Positions 52,606-60,830 of a stretch of 64,000 bases of DNA are shown here, piece by piece; position 1 is the stretch's first letter, and every line of letters begins with the position of its first letter. Origin of the DNA: Verrucomicrobiaceae bacterium (GTDB taxonomy: Bacteria; Verrucomicrobiota; Verrucomicrobiia; Verrucomicrobiales; Verrucomicrobiaceae). Position numbers and translations under genes: made by a program. The notes below the pieces were generated by a model, which was not told where the DNA came from, did not search any database, and saw only the letters and a program-made list of their open reading frames with translations. The stretch covers positions 1 to 64,000 of the forward strand of contig JAIXSY010000013.1 of the NCBI GenBank assembly GCA_027484445.1. Reading direction: 5' to 3'.

Positions 52606-53313
52606 GATCGGCAACGCGCAAACTGTGTATCAAACCCCATCGAACCTTGTCACGGGAAATAGCAGCGGAGCGCCACCCTTGATGCATGTCTTCGCCAGTG
52701 TCGAGTAGCGGGGATGCAGGCGTGAAAGATAGCGCCACTGCTTCGATGCAGGGCCTCTTGGCTGTGCTCGGTGGGTATAGATGGCTTACCAAGCAGCATC
52801 CAGGTAGCAGTTTGGTGCCTAGCAGGCGTAGCTTCCGCGCCGAACTGCTACAAAACACGAAAGAAGGGAAAGGGCAAGCAGGGGCGACACTTCCAGAGCT
52901 GAACTCAACAACGGGCAACGCACCCAGTAGGCGGTTTCAGAAAACTGCCGTGGCTATCCGTGAGCAAAGGCAGTAGCAGGGCGTTGGCGAGCTGGTTCCA
53001 TGACACGCCATTCTGCTAGAACGAAGCTGCGTTCTGGAGTCCCGCACTTTGCCGCACCGGGCGGCAGTTCGGGCCGGAAAGACGCTGTGGATTCAGCACT
53101 CCGACAGGCTTTACGATGGTGTTCGGCGGTAGTGTCACCACCTTGGCCCTGGTCTTCCGTGTGCGGAAGTCTCCTTCGATGATGCTGAGATTTGTTAGCG
53201 TGTGCAGTCCTCTCCAATGATCATCTGGCGCATCAGCTGCTGGGGATTTCCCCGAAGGGCCGTGGCCTTGGCCGAGAAAACTACGCGGCCACGATCTGAT
53301 TCTTCGGGAACAC
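52606..53313. other. Gene-free scarred region
   Basis: About 700 bases without a convincing gene. The frames of up to about 130 codons on either strand have unlikely composition. One minus-strand stretch near 53034-53205 reads NLSIIEGDFRTRKTRAKVV then TLPPNTIVKPVGVLNPQRL and may be a decayed gene piece. The region separates the orphan permease from a NYN-domain remnant, consistent with deletion or rearrangement. Confidence 0.45.
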
Positions 53314-53412
53314 TCAGGCCGCCAGTGCCACCGGATCAAGCCAGCGATGCGACGTGTCCTTCAAGGCGCTGTAATACAAATTGAAGCCATCCACATAGAG
53401 AAAGCTCTTCAT
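53314..53412 (-). pseudogene. N-terminal remnant of a NYN-domain (PIN-like) protein
   Basis: A 32-codon frame starting ATG, reading MKSFLYVDGFNLYYSALKDT and then WLDPVALAA before TGA. The VDGFNLYYSALK motif is the first strand of NYN-domain ribonuclease-like proteins, with the catalytic Asp. Full-length members have about 200-250 residues, so this is a truncated relic. Only the first strand and helix remain. Confidence 0.7.
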
Positions 53413-53617
53413 GCCAGCGTCCTCGCCAAAAAACTGCTTGTGCAGCCTCCGAAAGAGCAGCCCCGTGTCCTGTCACCGAGGTGAGGAGGAGAGATGTGGT
53501 TTGAGTATAGGCAGGCACAGCCATAGTTTACAACTGTGAGCATTTGAATCGTCAAGAAATGCCAACCCAGCCATTTACCGTTTGTGAGATGTGAATTGCC
53601 CGCCTCACTCTAAAAAA

Positions 53618-55429
53618 ATGCCAAGTACTATCCCTCCCCAATTCCTCACCACTGAAACTTTGCTGATTGCCGCTGGCGTTCTGTGGCTCGTTGTAGTGAT
53701 TTTGTTGGTAGTCCTAATTCGAAGACCAGTTGCGCCTGACTTCACCCCCTTATTTTCACGTTTGGATACGATTGAGAAGCTTCAAGATAGGTCTGAGCGT
53801 GCAATCAAGGATGAAATCACTGAGAACCGACAGGAATCGTCGGAACAGGCTCGATCACTTCGAGAAGAAGTGCAGCTTTCGCTCCGAACTTCCACGGAAC
53901 AGCTTGTGCAAGGGGTTGATCGCATATCCACCGCACAACAACAGCGATTGGAGGATTTTGCGAATCAGCTGAGTGCTTTGAAACAAGCAGGCGAGTTGAG
54001 TGCGGCTCAACTTCGGCAAGAACTCAATAGCACCCTGAATCTGCTCAAGGAATCACAGGAGAAGCGACTTAGCGAAAACACTTTGCAGCTCCAGCAGCAG
54101 TTTGAGTTGTTCGGTAAGCGCTTGTCAGATTACGGCCAGACTGGACAAGAAAATGCCAAACAATCTCGCACCGAGCTTTCAACTGCCCTCAAAGACTTCA
54201 AAGAAGCACAAGAAAAGCGCCTCGCAGAAAATGCATTACAACTTCAGCAGCAGTTTGAATCATTCGGCAGACGTTTGACAGATTTTGGCCAGACCGGCCA
54301 AGAAAACGCGAAACAAGCTCGCACGGAACTTGCGGTCGCCCTCAAGGATTTTAAGGAATCGCTTCAAAAGCAGATCGACTCATTCGCAACCCAACTCACA
54401 CGTCTGACAGAGAGCAATGAGAAGAAGGCTGACGAACTTCGCGTAATGGTCGATTCCAAACTCAAAGAGCTTCAAGTGGACAACACAGCCAAGCTTGAAG
54501 AGATGCGCAAAACCGTGGACGAAAAACTCCAGGGAACATTGGATAAACGTCTCGGAGAATCATTCAAACAAGTCAGTGATCGGCTTGAGCAAGTTCATTT
54601 AGGGCTTGGAGAGATGAAGAATCTTGCGAACGGCGTCGGCGACCTGAAACGAGTGCTCACAAATGTAAAAACACGCGGAACATGGGGTGAGATGCAGCTC
54701 GGAAACTTGCTGGAGCAAATCCTGACTTCTGAGCAATATGCAAAAAACGTGTGCACCAAGCCTGGGCGCAGAGAATCAGTCGAGTTCGCTCTTAAGTTGC
54801 CCGGCCCAGATGAGCGGGACGGCAAATCGGTATGGCTCCCGATTGATGCCAAGTTTCCCAAAGAGGATTATGAACGTCTAGTGGATGCCTCAGAACGTGC
54901 TGACGTGGAAGCAGTCGATCAAGCTGCAAAAGCCTTGGAGAACCGCATACGCTCGCAAGCTCGCGACATTCGTGACAAGTACGTCGCGCCACCGCACACT
55001 ACGGATTTTGGTCTGCTATATTTGCCGACTGAGGGCCTGTATGCTGAAGTGCTCCGTCGTCCTGGCTTGGTGGACTCAATACAGAGAGACTTGCGAGTGA
55101 TTGTGTGTGGCCCAACGACACTCGCCGCGCTTTTGAATAGCCTTCAGATGGGTTTCCGAACACTGGCCATTCAGAAGCGTTCAAGCGAGGTTTGGAAGGT
55201 TCTTAGCGCGGTGAAAACCGATTTCGGTAAGTTTGGCGACTTGCTGGAGAAGGTGAAAAAGAAGCTCGATGAAACGAGTAATACTATTGATGATGCATCG
55301 AAGCGTAGCCGCACGCTGGAGCGCAAACTCAAAAATGTAGAAGCGCTGCCCGCTTCCGAAGCTGCCCTGGTTCTTGATGGCGTTCAGTCTTCTGAGACAG
55401 AAACAGAGTCTGCGGTTGAGGAAGGATAA
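53618..55429 (+). CDS. rmuC: DNA recombination protein RmuC
   Basis: RmuC limits inversions at short repeats and is a membrane-anchored predicted nuclease-like protein. The 603 residues start with one membrane helix (LLIAAGVLWLVVVILLVVLIR), then a long coiled coil (about 50-330), then the conserved domain. That domain carries GTWGEMQLGNLLEQILTSEQY, PIDAKFPKEDYERL, LLYLPTEGLYAEVLRRPGL and GPTTLAALLNSLQMGF. I use the ATG nine codons after an in-frame GTG. The coiled coil contains an almost exact 51-residue repeat. Base composition looks lower in G+C than neighbours, and it sits amid gene remnants, so it may have been acquired. Confidence 0.93.
   Translation: MPSTIPPQFLTTETLLIAAGVLWLVVVILLVVLIRRPVAPDFTPLFSRLDTIEKLQDRSERAIKDEITENRQESSEQARSLREEVQLSLRTSTEQLVQGVDRISTAQQQRLEDFANQLSALKQAGELSAAQLRQELNSTLNLLKESQEKRLSENTLQLQQQFELFGKRLSDYGQTGQENAKQSRTELSTALKDFKEAQEKRLAENALQLQQQFESFGRRLTDFGQTGQENAKQARTELAVALKDFKESLQKQIDSFATQLTRLTESNEKKADELRVMVDSKLKELQVDNTAKLEEMRKTVDEKLQGTLDKRLGESFKQVSDRLEQVHLGLGEMKNLANGVGDLKRVLTNVKTRGTWGEMQLGNLLEQILTSEQYAKNVCTKPGRRESVEFALKLPGPDERDGKSVWLPIDAKFPKEDYERLVDASERADVEAVDQAAKALENRIRSQARDIRDKYVAPPHTTDFGLLYLPTEGLYAEVLRRPGLVDSIQRDLRVIVCGPTTLAALLNSLQMGFRTLAIQKRSSEVWKVLSAVKTDFGKFGDLLEKVKKKLDETSNTIDDASKRSRTLERKLKNVEALPASEAALVLDGVQSSETETESAVEEG
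54047..54352 (+). repeat. Two tandem 153-bp repeats inside rmuC
   Basis: The unit of 51 codons (KESQEKRLSENTLQLQQQFE onward) begins at 54047 and again at 54200, and a third, diverged start follows at 54353. An older, degenerate unit precedes them. The period keeps the coiled-coil register and the reading frame. Confidence 0.85.
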
Positions 55430-55502
55430 AATGCCCCTCTTCCTCCTTACCAGATCCACCTCAGCGTTTGTCGGCATGATGGGCAGGTGCGGCTGCTTAT
55501 CC

Positions 55503-55760
55503 ATGTGGTCCACTCTGAAACGGCTGCTTTTTAACTTCCTGCTTCTCTCCGCCCTGACTGTGCTGTTCTCTTTGAGGGCTCAAGACGCCAAGGTGAAGGG
55601 AAGAGGCAAAGCCAAGCTCAAACGCTTCGATGGGGTCAGGTCGGCTCTCGGTGTGGGGGTGGCAGCGTCGGTGTCGAACATCAAGATGCTGAAGGACTTC
55701 AAGGTATAGCTCAGGGACAGTGTGCCGGGCGGCGAGCAGGGCTCGTGGGTGAACTTTGGT
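55503..55760 (+). pseudogene. N-terminal remnant of a PVC-type haem-binding membrane dehydrogenase
   Basis: The open part starts MWSTLKRLLFNFLLLSALTV, a signal peptide, and continues NIKMLKDFKV up to a TAG at 55707. The same frame then reads LRDSVPGGEQGSWVNFG. Members of the large PVC-type propeller/haem dehydrogenase family read KMLxDFKVELLYSVPxxxQGSWV at this point, so the TAG replaces a GAG Glu codon. After 55760 the similarity stops. Full-length members have more than 900 residues. The family assignment is from memory. Confidence 0.65.
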
Positions 55761-55994
55761 GATGCAGCTCATTCCGCCCACCCCGCACTCAAATGTCGCG
55801 TGAGTGCGAGATATCCCCGGCCTCGAAGTTCTGGAATCCGCACGGCCAATCTCGGCTGGCTTTTCTCGGGGCAGCGGTCGTGAAGTCTTGCCTGTTTTTT
55901 AAAGTGGACTTAGCATCTTCTCGCAATTTTGAGGCAGACGCTGCGTTTGTCTCAATCCCCCAAAACCACAAGCACAACCAAATTCACGAACCCC

Positions 55995-57446
55995 ATGGGT
56001 CTCAACATCATCTCTCGCCGTCATTTCCTCGGCCGCACGGCAGGCCTCGCTGCGGGCGCATTCACGGGTCCGAACCTTTTGCTCAAGGGCCAGAATGCGG
56101 CTGGCAAAAAACTCCGCCTCGCGGTCATCGGCGCGAATGGCAAAGGCCAGTCTGATACCCAGGGGGTGACGCTGGATCACACCGTGGTGGCCTTGGTCGA
56201 TGTGGATCAAAAGCGCCTCGATGAAGCGGCGAAGAAACGCGAGAAGCACCACCTGGATTCAGGCCAAGCGGCTCCGAATGCGCCGAAGCTGTATCAGGAC
56301 TTCCGCAAGATGTTCGACGAGATGGCGAATGAGATCGATGGTGTCATCATCTCCACGCCAGACCACACGCACTACGTGGCCGCGATGCATGCCATCAAGC
56401 ACAAGAAGCACGTGTGTGTGCAGAAGCCGCTGTGCAATTACATCAATGAAGTGCGCGATCTACATCGTGCTGCCAAAGAAGCTGGCGTCGTGACCCAGAT
56501 GGGCAACCAGGGCCGTACCATGGAAGGTCAGCGTCTGGCGAAGGAATGGATCGAGCAGGGAGCCATCGGCACGCTGAAGGAAATCCGCCTGTGGACCAAT
56601 CGTCCGATCTGGCCTCAGGGACCTCTGGTGAAAAAGGCGGCGGAATGCCCACCTGAACTCGACTGGGACCTCTGGCTGTCCAGCGAGGCGAGCGAGCCCT
56701 ATTTCCAGTTTGAAATCCCAGCAGGGGCGAATGGCAAGCGCGGCAACAGCGTGCATCCCTTCTCCTGGCGCGGTTGGTGGCAATTCGGGTCTGGCGCTCT
56801 GGGTGACATGGGCTGCCACATCATGGATGCCACCTTCTCCATCTTAGGGCAGTTGATCCCGGAGAAGATCGAGGCGACTTCTAGCCCGATTTCGGACACT
56901 TGCGCTCCGGTGTGGAGCGATCTGGTCTATCACATGCCCGCGGGCAAGCATCCTGCACTGACGGTGAGCTGGAACGATGGTTCCAAGGATGGCAAGCCGA
57001 ACAAGCCGGAGATCTCCCCGCACATGACCAGCGATCTAGCCAAGAAAGCCTTCGAGAAGGCCAGCAGCGGCATGATGTTCATCGGCACGGAAGGCACCGT
57101 CTTTGAAGGCGAAGCTTACTGCTCCAGCCCTGTCATTTACAATGAAGAGCGTTACACGCAGGTGCGCCTGGACATGAAGGCGGGCAAGATCAAGAAGACG
57201 GAAGCCCGCTCCATCATGCCCAACAATCCGCAGGGCGAGTGGGCGAAGCACATCGTGGAAGGTGGCACGCCAAGCTCGAACTTCGACTACAGCTGCCCGC
57301 TGACCGAGTTCGTGCTCCTGGGCAATCTCGCTGTCCGCGCTCAGCAGACAGTGCAGTGGGACAAGCAGAACATGAAGGTCTCCAACGCCGAGGCTCCAAA
57401 CAAGTTTGTGTCCCGCCCGGCTTACCGTGACGGCTGGAAGGCTTGA
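55995..57446 (+). CDS. Exported Gfo/Idh/MocA-family oxidoreductase with Tat leader
   Basis: Four hundred and eighty-three residues starting MGLNIISRRHFLGRTAGLAAGAFTGP, a twin-arginine leader. The Rossmann start KLRLAVIGANGKGQSDT, the family motif QKPLCNYINE near residue 145 and a dimerisation domain with the block PPELDWDLWLSSEASEPY follow; the last is characteristic of the large PVC-phylum subfamily. It has a conserved GDMGCHIMDATFSIL segment with the catalytic His. An upstream in-frame start adds 22 residues that do not resemble a leader. It is monocistronic and closed by a strong terminator. Substrate unknown. Confidence 0.9.
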   Translation: MGLNIISRRHFLGRTAGLAAGAFTGPNLLLKGQNAAGKKLRLAVIGANGKGQSDTQGVTLDHTVVALVDVDQKRLDEAAKKREKHHLDSGQAAPNAPKLYQDFRKMFDEMANEIDGVIISTPDHTHYVAAMHAIKHKKHVCVQKPLCNYINEVRDLHRAAKEAGVVTQMGNQGRTMEGQRLAKEWIEQGAIGTLKEIRLWTNRPIWPQGPLVKKAAECPPELDWDLWLSSEASEPYFQFEIPAGANGKRGNSVHPFSWRGWWQFGSGALGDMGCHIMDATFSILGQLIPEKIEATSSPISDTCAPVWSDLVYHMPAGKHPALTVSWNDGSKDGKPNKPEISPHMTSDLAKKAFEKASSGMMFIGTEGTVFEGEAYCSSPVIYNEERYTQVRLDMKAGKIKKTEARSIMPNNPQGEWAKHIVEGGTPSSNFDYSCPLTEFVLLGNLAVRAQQTVQWDKQNMKVSNAEAPNKFVSRPAYRDGWKA

Positions 57447-57470
57447 GCCACCTGCTTTTGATAAGGAACC

Positions 57471-57510
57471 AACCCTGGGCAGCGAGAGCTGCTCAGGGTT
57501 TTCTTTTTTT
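57471..57510 (+). terminator. Terminator after the exported oxidoreductase
   Basis: AACCCTGGGCAGC and GCTGCTCAGGGTT form a 13-bp stem with one mismatch around a GAGA loop, followed by a long T-rich run. Confidence 0.88.
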
Positions 57511-57624
57511 GCCACCAGGGTTTACCGGCCTGACGGCTGGGAGGAGCGTGCTGTTTTCTCGCAGCCGCTGGAGACGATGGCTCCAGCCTTGCCAAGTCGG
57601 AGAAATCCGCCTTGCTAGGGCATC

Positions 57625-58209
57625 ATGCCTTTGCGTCGAATTGCCATTTATTGCGGCTCCAGCCGTGGGTCAGATCCAGCCTTCACTGCGGCGGCGGTCG
57701 CCCTGGCCCAGCATCTGGTGGGGCAGGGGATTGGCATCGTCTATGGCGGTGGCAATGTCGGCTTGATGGGAGCAGTCGCTGATGCAGCGCTGGCTGTGGG
57801 GGGCGAGGTCATCGGTGTCATTCCCGAGTCTTTGCTGGCGAAGGAGCTGGGCCATGAGGGCTGCACGGAGCTTCGCGTCACGCGCAGCATGCATGAGCGC
57901 AAGCAGATGATGGTGGATTTGAGTGATGGCTTTGTGGCGCTGCCCGGCGGTTTTGGCACGCTGGATGAGCTGTTTGAGACGCTGACCTGGCTGCAGCTTG
58001 GCTTTCACCAGAAGCCGGTCGGCCTGCTGAACGTCAGCGGCTTTTTTGATCCGTTGCTGCAGTTTTTGGATCACGTGTCTGCCACGCAGCTGCTGCGCCC
58101 TGAGCACCGCGCTAGCCTGCTCTCGCACGAAGAACCGCAGGCGCTGCTCGCGGCCATGCTCCGCTTTGAGCCGCACCCCTGTGGCAAGTGGATCACGGAT
58201 CTGCGCTGA
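57625..58209 (+). CDS. LOG-family (cytokinin riboside monophosphate phosphoribohydrolase-like) protein
   Basis: One hundred and ninety-four residues of the lysine-decarboxylase-like Rossmann fold. Its motif GGGNVGLMGAVADAAL lies near residue 36, and PGGFGTLDELFETLTW, the LOG signature, near 106. MHERKQMMVD supplies the substrate Arg/Lys. LOG enzymes release free nucleobase from nucleoside 5'-monophosphates; earlier annotations call them lysine decarboxylases. Bacterial roles outside plant interaction are uncertain. It is monocistronic. Confidence 0.92.
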   Translation: MPLRRIAIYCGSSRGSDPAFTAAAVALAQHLVGQGIGIVYGGGNVGLMGAVADAALAVGGEVIGVIPESLLAKELGHEGCTELRVTRSMHERKQMMVDLSDGFVALPGGFGTLDELFETLTWLQLGFHQKPVGLLNVSGFFDPLLQFLDHVSATQLLRPEHRASLLSHEEPQALLAAMLRFEPHPCGKWITDLR

Positions 58210-58225
58210 GTCTGAAGAGATTTGG

Positions 58226-58283
58226 GGGGCAGGAATGCCACGGTTATAGCTTTCGGGGCAAGGATGCCATGGTGATAGCTTGC
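58226..58283 (+). repeat. Two tandem 29-bp repeats
   Basis: Two directly adjacent units (58226-58254 and 58255-58283) start GGGGCA(G/A)G and end ATAGCTT(T/G)C, with 5 differences in 29. Each carries a GGCA-4-TGCC mini-palindrome. The first shares GGGGCAGGAATGCC with the complement of the centre of the 51.4-kb element. Confidence 0.8.
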
Positions 58284-58328
58284 TCCAAAATCCAGAGCAC
58301 GGGGGCTGGTGCTTTGTTTTGCGGTTGA

Positions 58329-59666
58329 TTAGGCCATGCCGTCGATCTTTTCCCCTTCGCTGCGCGCGATGATCACTGCGCCGACGGTATCTCCGAACAC
58401 GTTCACCGTGGTGCGGGCCATGTCGAGCGGGCGGTCGATGGTCAGAATGAGGCCGAGGCTGGCCTTGATGGCATCCTCACTGAAGCCCGCGTTTTGCATG
58501 ATGATGATGATGGCCACGAGGCTGGCGGCGGGGATGCCTGCCACGCCGATGCTGGAGACAAGGGCTAGCAGAACGACGATGAACTGCTGCGACAGAGACA
58601 GATCGATGCCCAGCACCTGTGCAGCGAAGACCACGACCACGCATTCGTAGAGGGCTGTGCCGTTCATGTTCACCGTGGCTCCTAGCGGGATGACGAAGCT
58701 GGCCACGCGCTCACTGACCTTCGATTCTTCCTGGATGCAGCGCATCGTGACAGGAATCGTCGCGGTGGATGAGGCGGTGGAAAAGGACATCAGCAGCGAG
58801 TCGCGCATGTTGCGGAAATGCCGCCAGGGGGAGATGCCAGCGAACATGCGGATGACGAGGGGCAGAATGACCAGCGTGTGAAACAGCAGTGCGCCGAACA
58901 CGGTCAGCACATAGGGCACGAGGTTCTTCAGCACACTGACGCCGACATTGGCGATGGCGGGAACGACGAGGCAAAAGACGGCGTAGGGGGTGAACCTCAT
59001 GACCCAGGTGGTGATCAGCGTCATGACATCCGTCAGTTGGTTAAAGGTGTCTTGCAGGGCCTTGGGTGGGCCATTGGGCACCAGCACCATGGCCACGGCG
59101 AAGAGGATGCTGAAGAAAATGATGGCTAGCAGATCGCCCTGCGCACAGGCCTCAATCACGTTGGTGGGAATGGCGCGGCGGATGATGTCCAGCAGCGAGG
59201 CTGCGCCGCCACTGGCTTCTTTCATGGCCTCGCCCACTTCACTGGCCCCATGGCTGTTCAGCGCGGCATCCATCGCCGCTTTCAGGGTGGGATTCGGGGC
59301 ACCATCGGTCAGGCCGGGCTGGATCAGGTTCACAAAGAGCAGGCCCACGCACACAGCCACCAAACTGCCGATGACATAGTAGGCCCAGGTCTTCAGCCCC
59401 ATGCGGGCAAAGCCATCCAGCGACTTCAGGCCTGCGATGCCGCTGATGATGCTGGCCACCACGAGTGGCACGATGACCATCTTCAACCCACGCAGGAAAA
59501 GATCAGACACAAAGCGACAGGCCTCCAGCACGGTGCCTGTCCACGCAGCGGGTTCGCCTTCCACCGGTACGGTGAAGGGCTGCAGGATCACGCCCGCGAC
59601 GATCCCTGCGACCAGGGCGATGACGATGGGCCAGTGGTGACCATGGGAGGAGGAAGGGGAAGACAT
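58329..59666 (-). CDS. Dicarboxylate/amino acid:cation symporter (DAACS)
   Basis: Membrane transporter of 445 residues in the DctA/GltP/SdcS family with eight predicted helices and two re-entrant loops. Recognisable are the SFSTASSTATIPVTM hairpin with its serine-rich signature, NMNGTALYE in helix 7, and the IVVLLALVSSIGVAGIPAASLV loop. The segment ILTIDRPLDMARTTVNVFGD near the end contains the substrate and Na+ residues. It takes up C4-dicarboxylates or acidic/neutral amino acids with Na+ or H+. The GTG eight codons upstream is less likely than the ATG used here. Confidence 0.94.
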   Translation of the reverse strand: MSSPSSSHGHHWPIVIALVAGIVAGVILQPFTVPVEGEPAAWTGTVLEACRFVSDLFLRGLKMVIVPLVVASIISGIAGLKSLDGFARMGLKTWAYYVIGSLVAVCVGLLFVNLIQPGLTDGAPNPTLKAAMDAALNSHGASEVGEAMKEASGGAASLLDIIRRAIPTNVIEACAQGDLLAIIFFSILFAVAMVLVPNGPPKALQDTFNQLTDVMTLITTWVMRFTPYAVFCLVVPAIANVGVSVLKNLVPYVLTVFGALLFHTLVILPLVIRMFAGISPWRHFRNMRDSLLMSFSTASSTATIPVTMRCIQEESKVSERVASFVIPLGATVNMNGTALYECVVVVFAAQVLGIDLSLSQQFIVVLLALVSSIGVAGIPAASLVAIIIIMQNAGFSEDAIKASLGLILTIDRPLDMARTTVNVFGDTVGAVIIARSEGEKIDGMA

Positions 59667-59774
59667 GGGGCTCGTTATGCCGGGTGGCACCTCTCACGGC
59701 AAGAGCAGAATCCGTGCGCGCTTCCTCGCCAAAACAGGCGAGGCAGCTCCCGCGTGCTTCGTGTGCCCTTCCAC

Positions 59775-60809
59775 TCAGCCGATTTCCACCTTGCCGTCCG
59801 GGCGTTTGACGAAGCGATGCAGCAACTGGCCGTCCACGCCGTGGTGGGAAAAGGTCATGGCCTGCGCGGTCACGCTCAGGTGGGTAAAGCCATGCACATC
59901 CTTGCCGTAGGGCATGGTCCGCTCGGCGTGCTCTAGCTTGCGCGTGCGTGCCCCGCCGCCACCGGAGAGGATGTGAGAGGTGAAGCGCCCCTCCATCTCC
60001 AGGTGCTGGAGATCGTGGTCGTGACCACAGAGGTAGGCGTGGACCTTGTGCTCCTGCATCATCGGCTCCCAGGCTTCCAGCAGGGCCTGGGTATCGCCAT
60101 GATCGCCATTCGAATACAGGGGGTGATGCGCCACCACCAGCGTGAAGGGGGCGCGCGGCTTCAGCAGCTCCGCTTTCAGCCATGCATTCTGGGCGATGAC
60201 CTCTTTTCCGTCCAAGGAAGCGCGGGTGTATTTCTTGGTCTTGGAGTCTTTGCCGCTGACCTCGCGCAGGTTGCTGTCCAGGAAGAGCACGGTGAGCAGG
60301 CTGCCGAAGTCTTGGCGGTAATGCTTGGCGGGCATCCGCCAGCGCACGCCGGGCTTTTGTGCGTAGGCCAGCTGGGCCTTCTCACCACCCATGTTGTCAT
60401 GGTAGTCATGGTTCCCCAGCACGGCATACATGGGGAATCCAAAGACAGCCTCCGGGTACATGTCCTCGATCTCCTTCTTCCAGCGAGGAGAGTCGGCGGT
60501 GAAGGGGGAGGCCTCCTTGCCTTTGATGACCTTGCCGTTCACCACGACGGGATGGGAGGCACCGTAAAAGTTGTCGCCTAGCAGCAGCAGTGCCTCCGGT
60601 TTCAGGCGGGTTTTGGCCAGGAAGTCCTGCATCGCCAGGGACACGGCCTTTTGATCACTGCCACCCGTGCCAAAGTCACCGATGGCCAGGAAGTGCAGGC
60701 CGTCCTGGGTCACCTGGGCTTGCGTTTGGCGGGACAGGTTCATCCCCAGAGCTGCGCTGGAGCAAAAGAGAGTTTGAAGGGCGCGGCGACGGTTGATCGG
60801 GGGATTCAT
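59775..60809 (-). CDS. Exported purple-acid-phosphatase-like metallophosphoesterase
   Basis: Three hundred and forty-four residues beginning MNPPINRRRALQTLFCSSAALGM, a twin-arginine leader. The calcineurin-like motifs are in order: AIGDFGTGGSDQ, LLGDNFYGA, LGNHDYHDN, VAHHPLYSNGDHGD and CGHDHDLQH, giving a two-metal site. The layout resembles tartrate-resistant acid phosphatase (ACP5-like). It should hydrolyse phosphate esters outside the cytoplasm, perhaps for phosphate scavenging. The downstream symporter gene lies 108 bases away; the PLP-enzyme gene ends 21 bases upstream of its start, suggesting an operon with it. Confidence 0.92.
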   Translation of the reverse strand: MNPPINRRRALQTLFCSSAALGMNLSRQTQAQVTQDGLHFLAIGDFGTGGSDQKAVSLAMQDFLAKTRLKPEALLLLGDNFYGASHPVVVNGKVIKGKEASPFTADSPRWKKEIEDMYPEAVFGFPMYAVLGNHDYHDNMGGEKAQLAYAQKPGVRWRMPAKHYRQDFGSLLTVLFLDSNLREVSGKDSKTKKYTRASLDGKEVIAQNAWLKAELLKPRAPFTLVVAHHPLYSNGDHGDTQALLEAWEPMMQEHKVHAYLCGHDHDLQHLEMEGRFTSHILSGGGGARTRKLEHAERTMPYGKDVHGFTHLSVTAQAMTFSHHGVDGQLLHRFVKRPDGKVEIG

Positions 60810-60830
60810 GGTTGTTGGCGGAAACGTCAC

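Noticed and set aside
52686..52976. 96-codon plus-strand frame in the scar region
   Set aside because: Unusual Gln/Ser/Arg composition, no ribosome site, and no coherent domain; treated as non-coding debris.
58226..58283. Short tandem repeats as a CRISPR array
   Set aside because: The two 29-bp units touch each other without spacers and differ at five positions; no cas gene is near.
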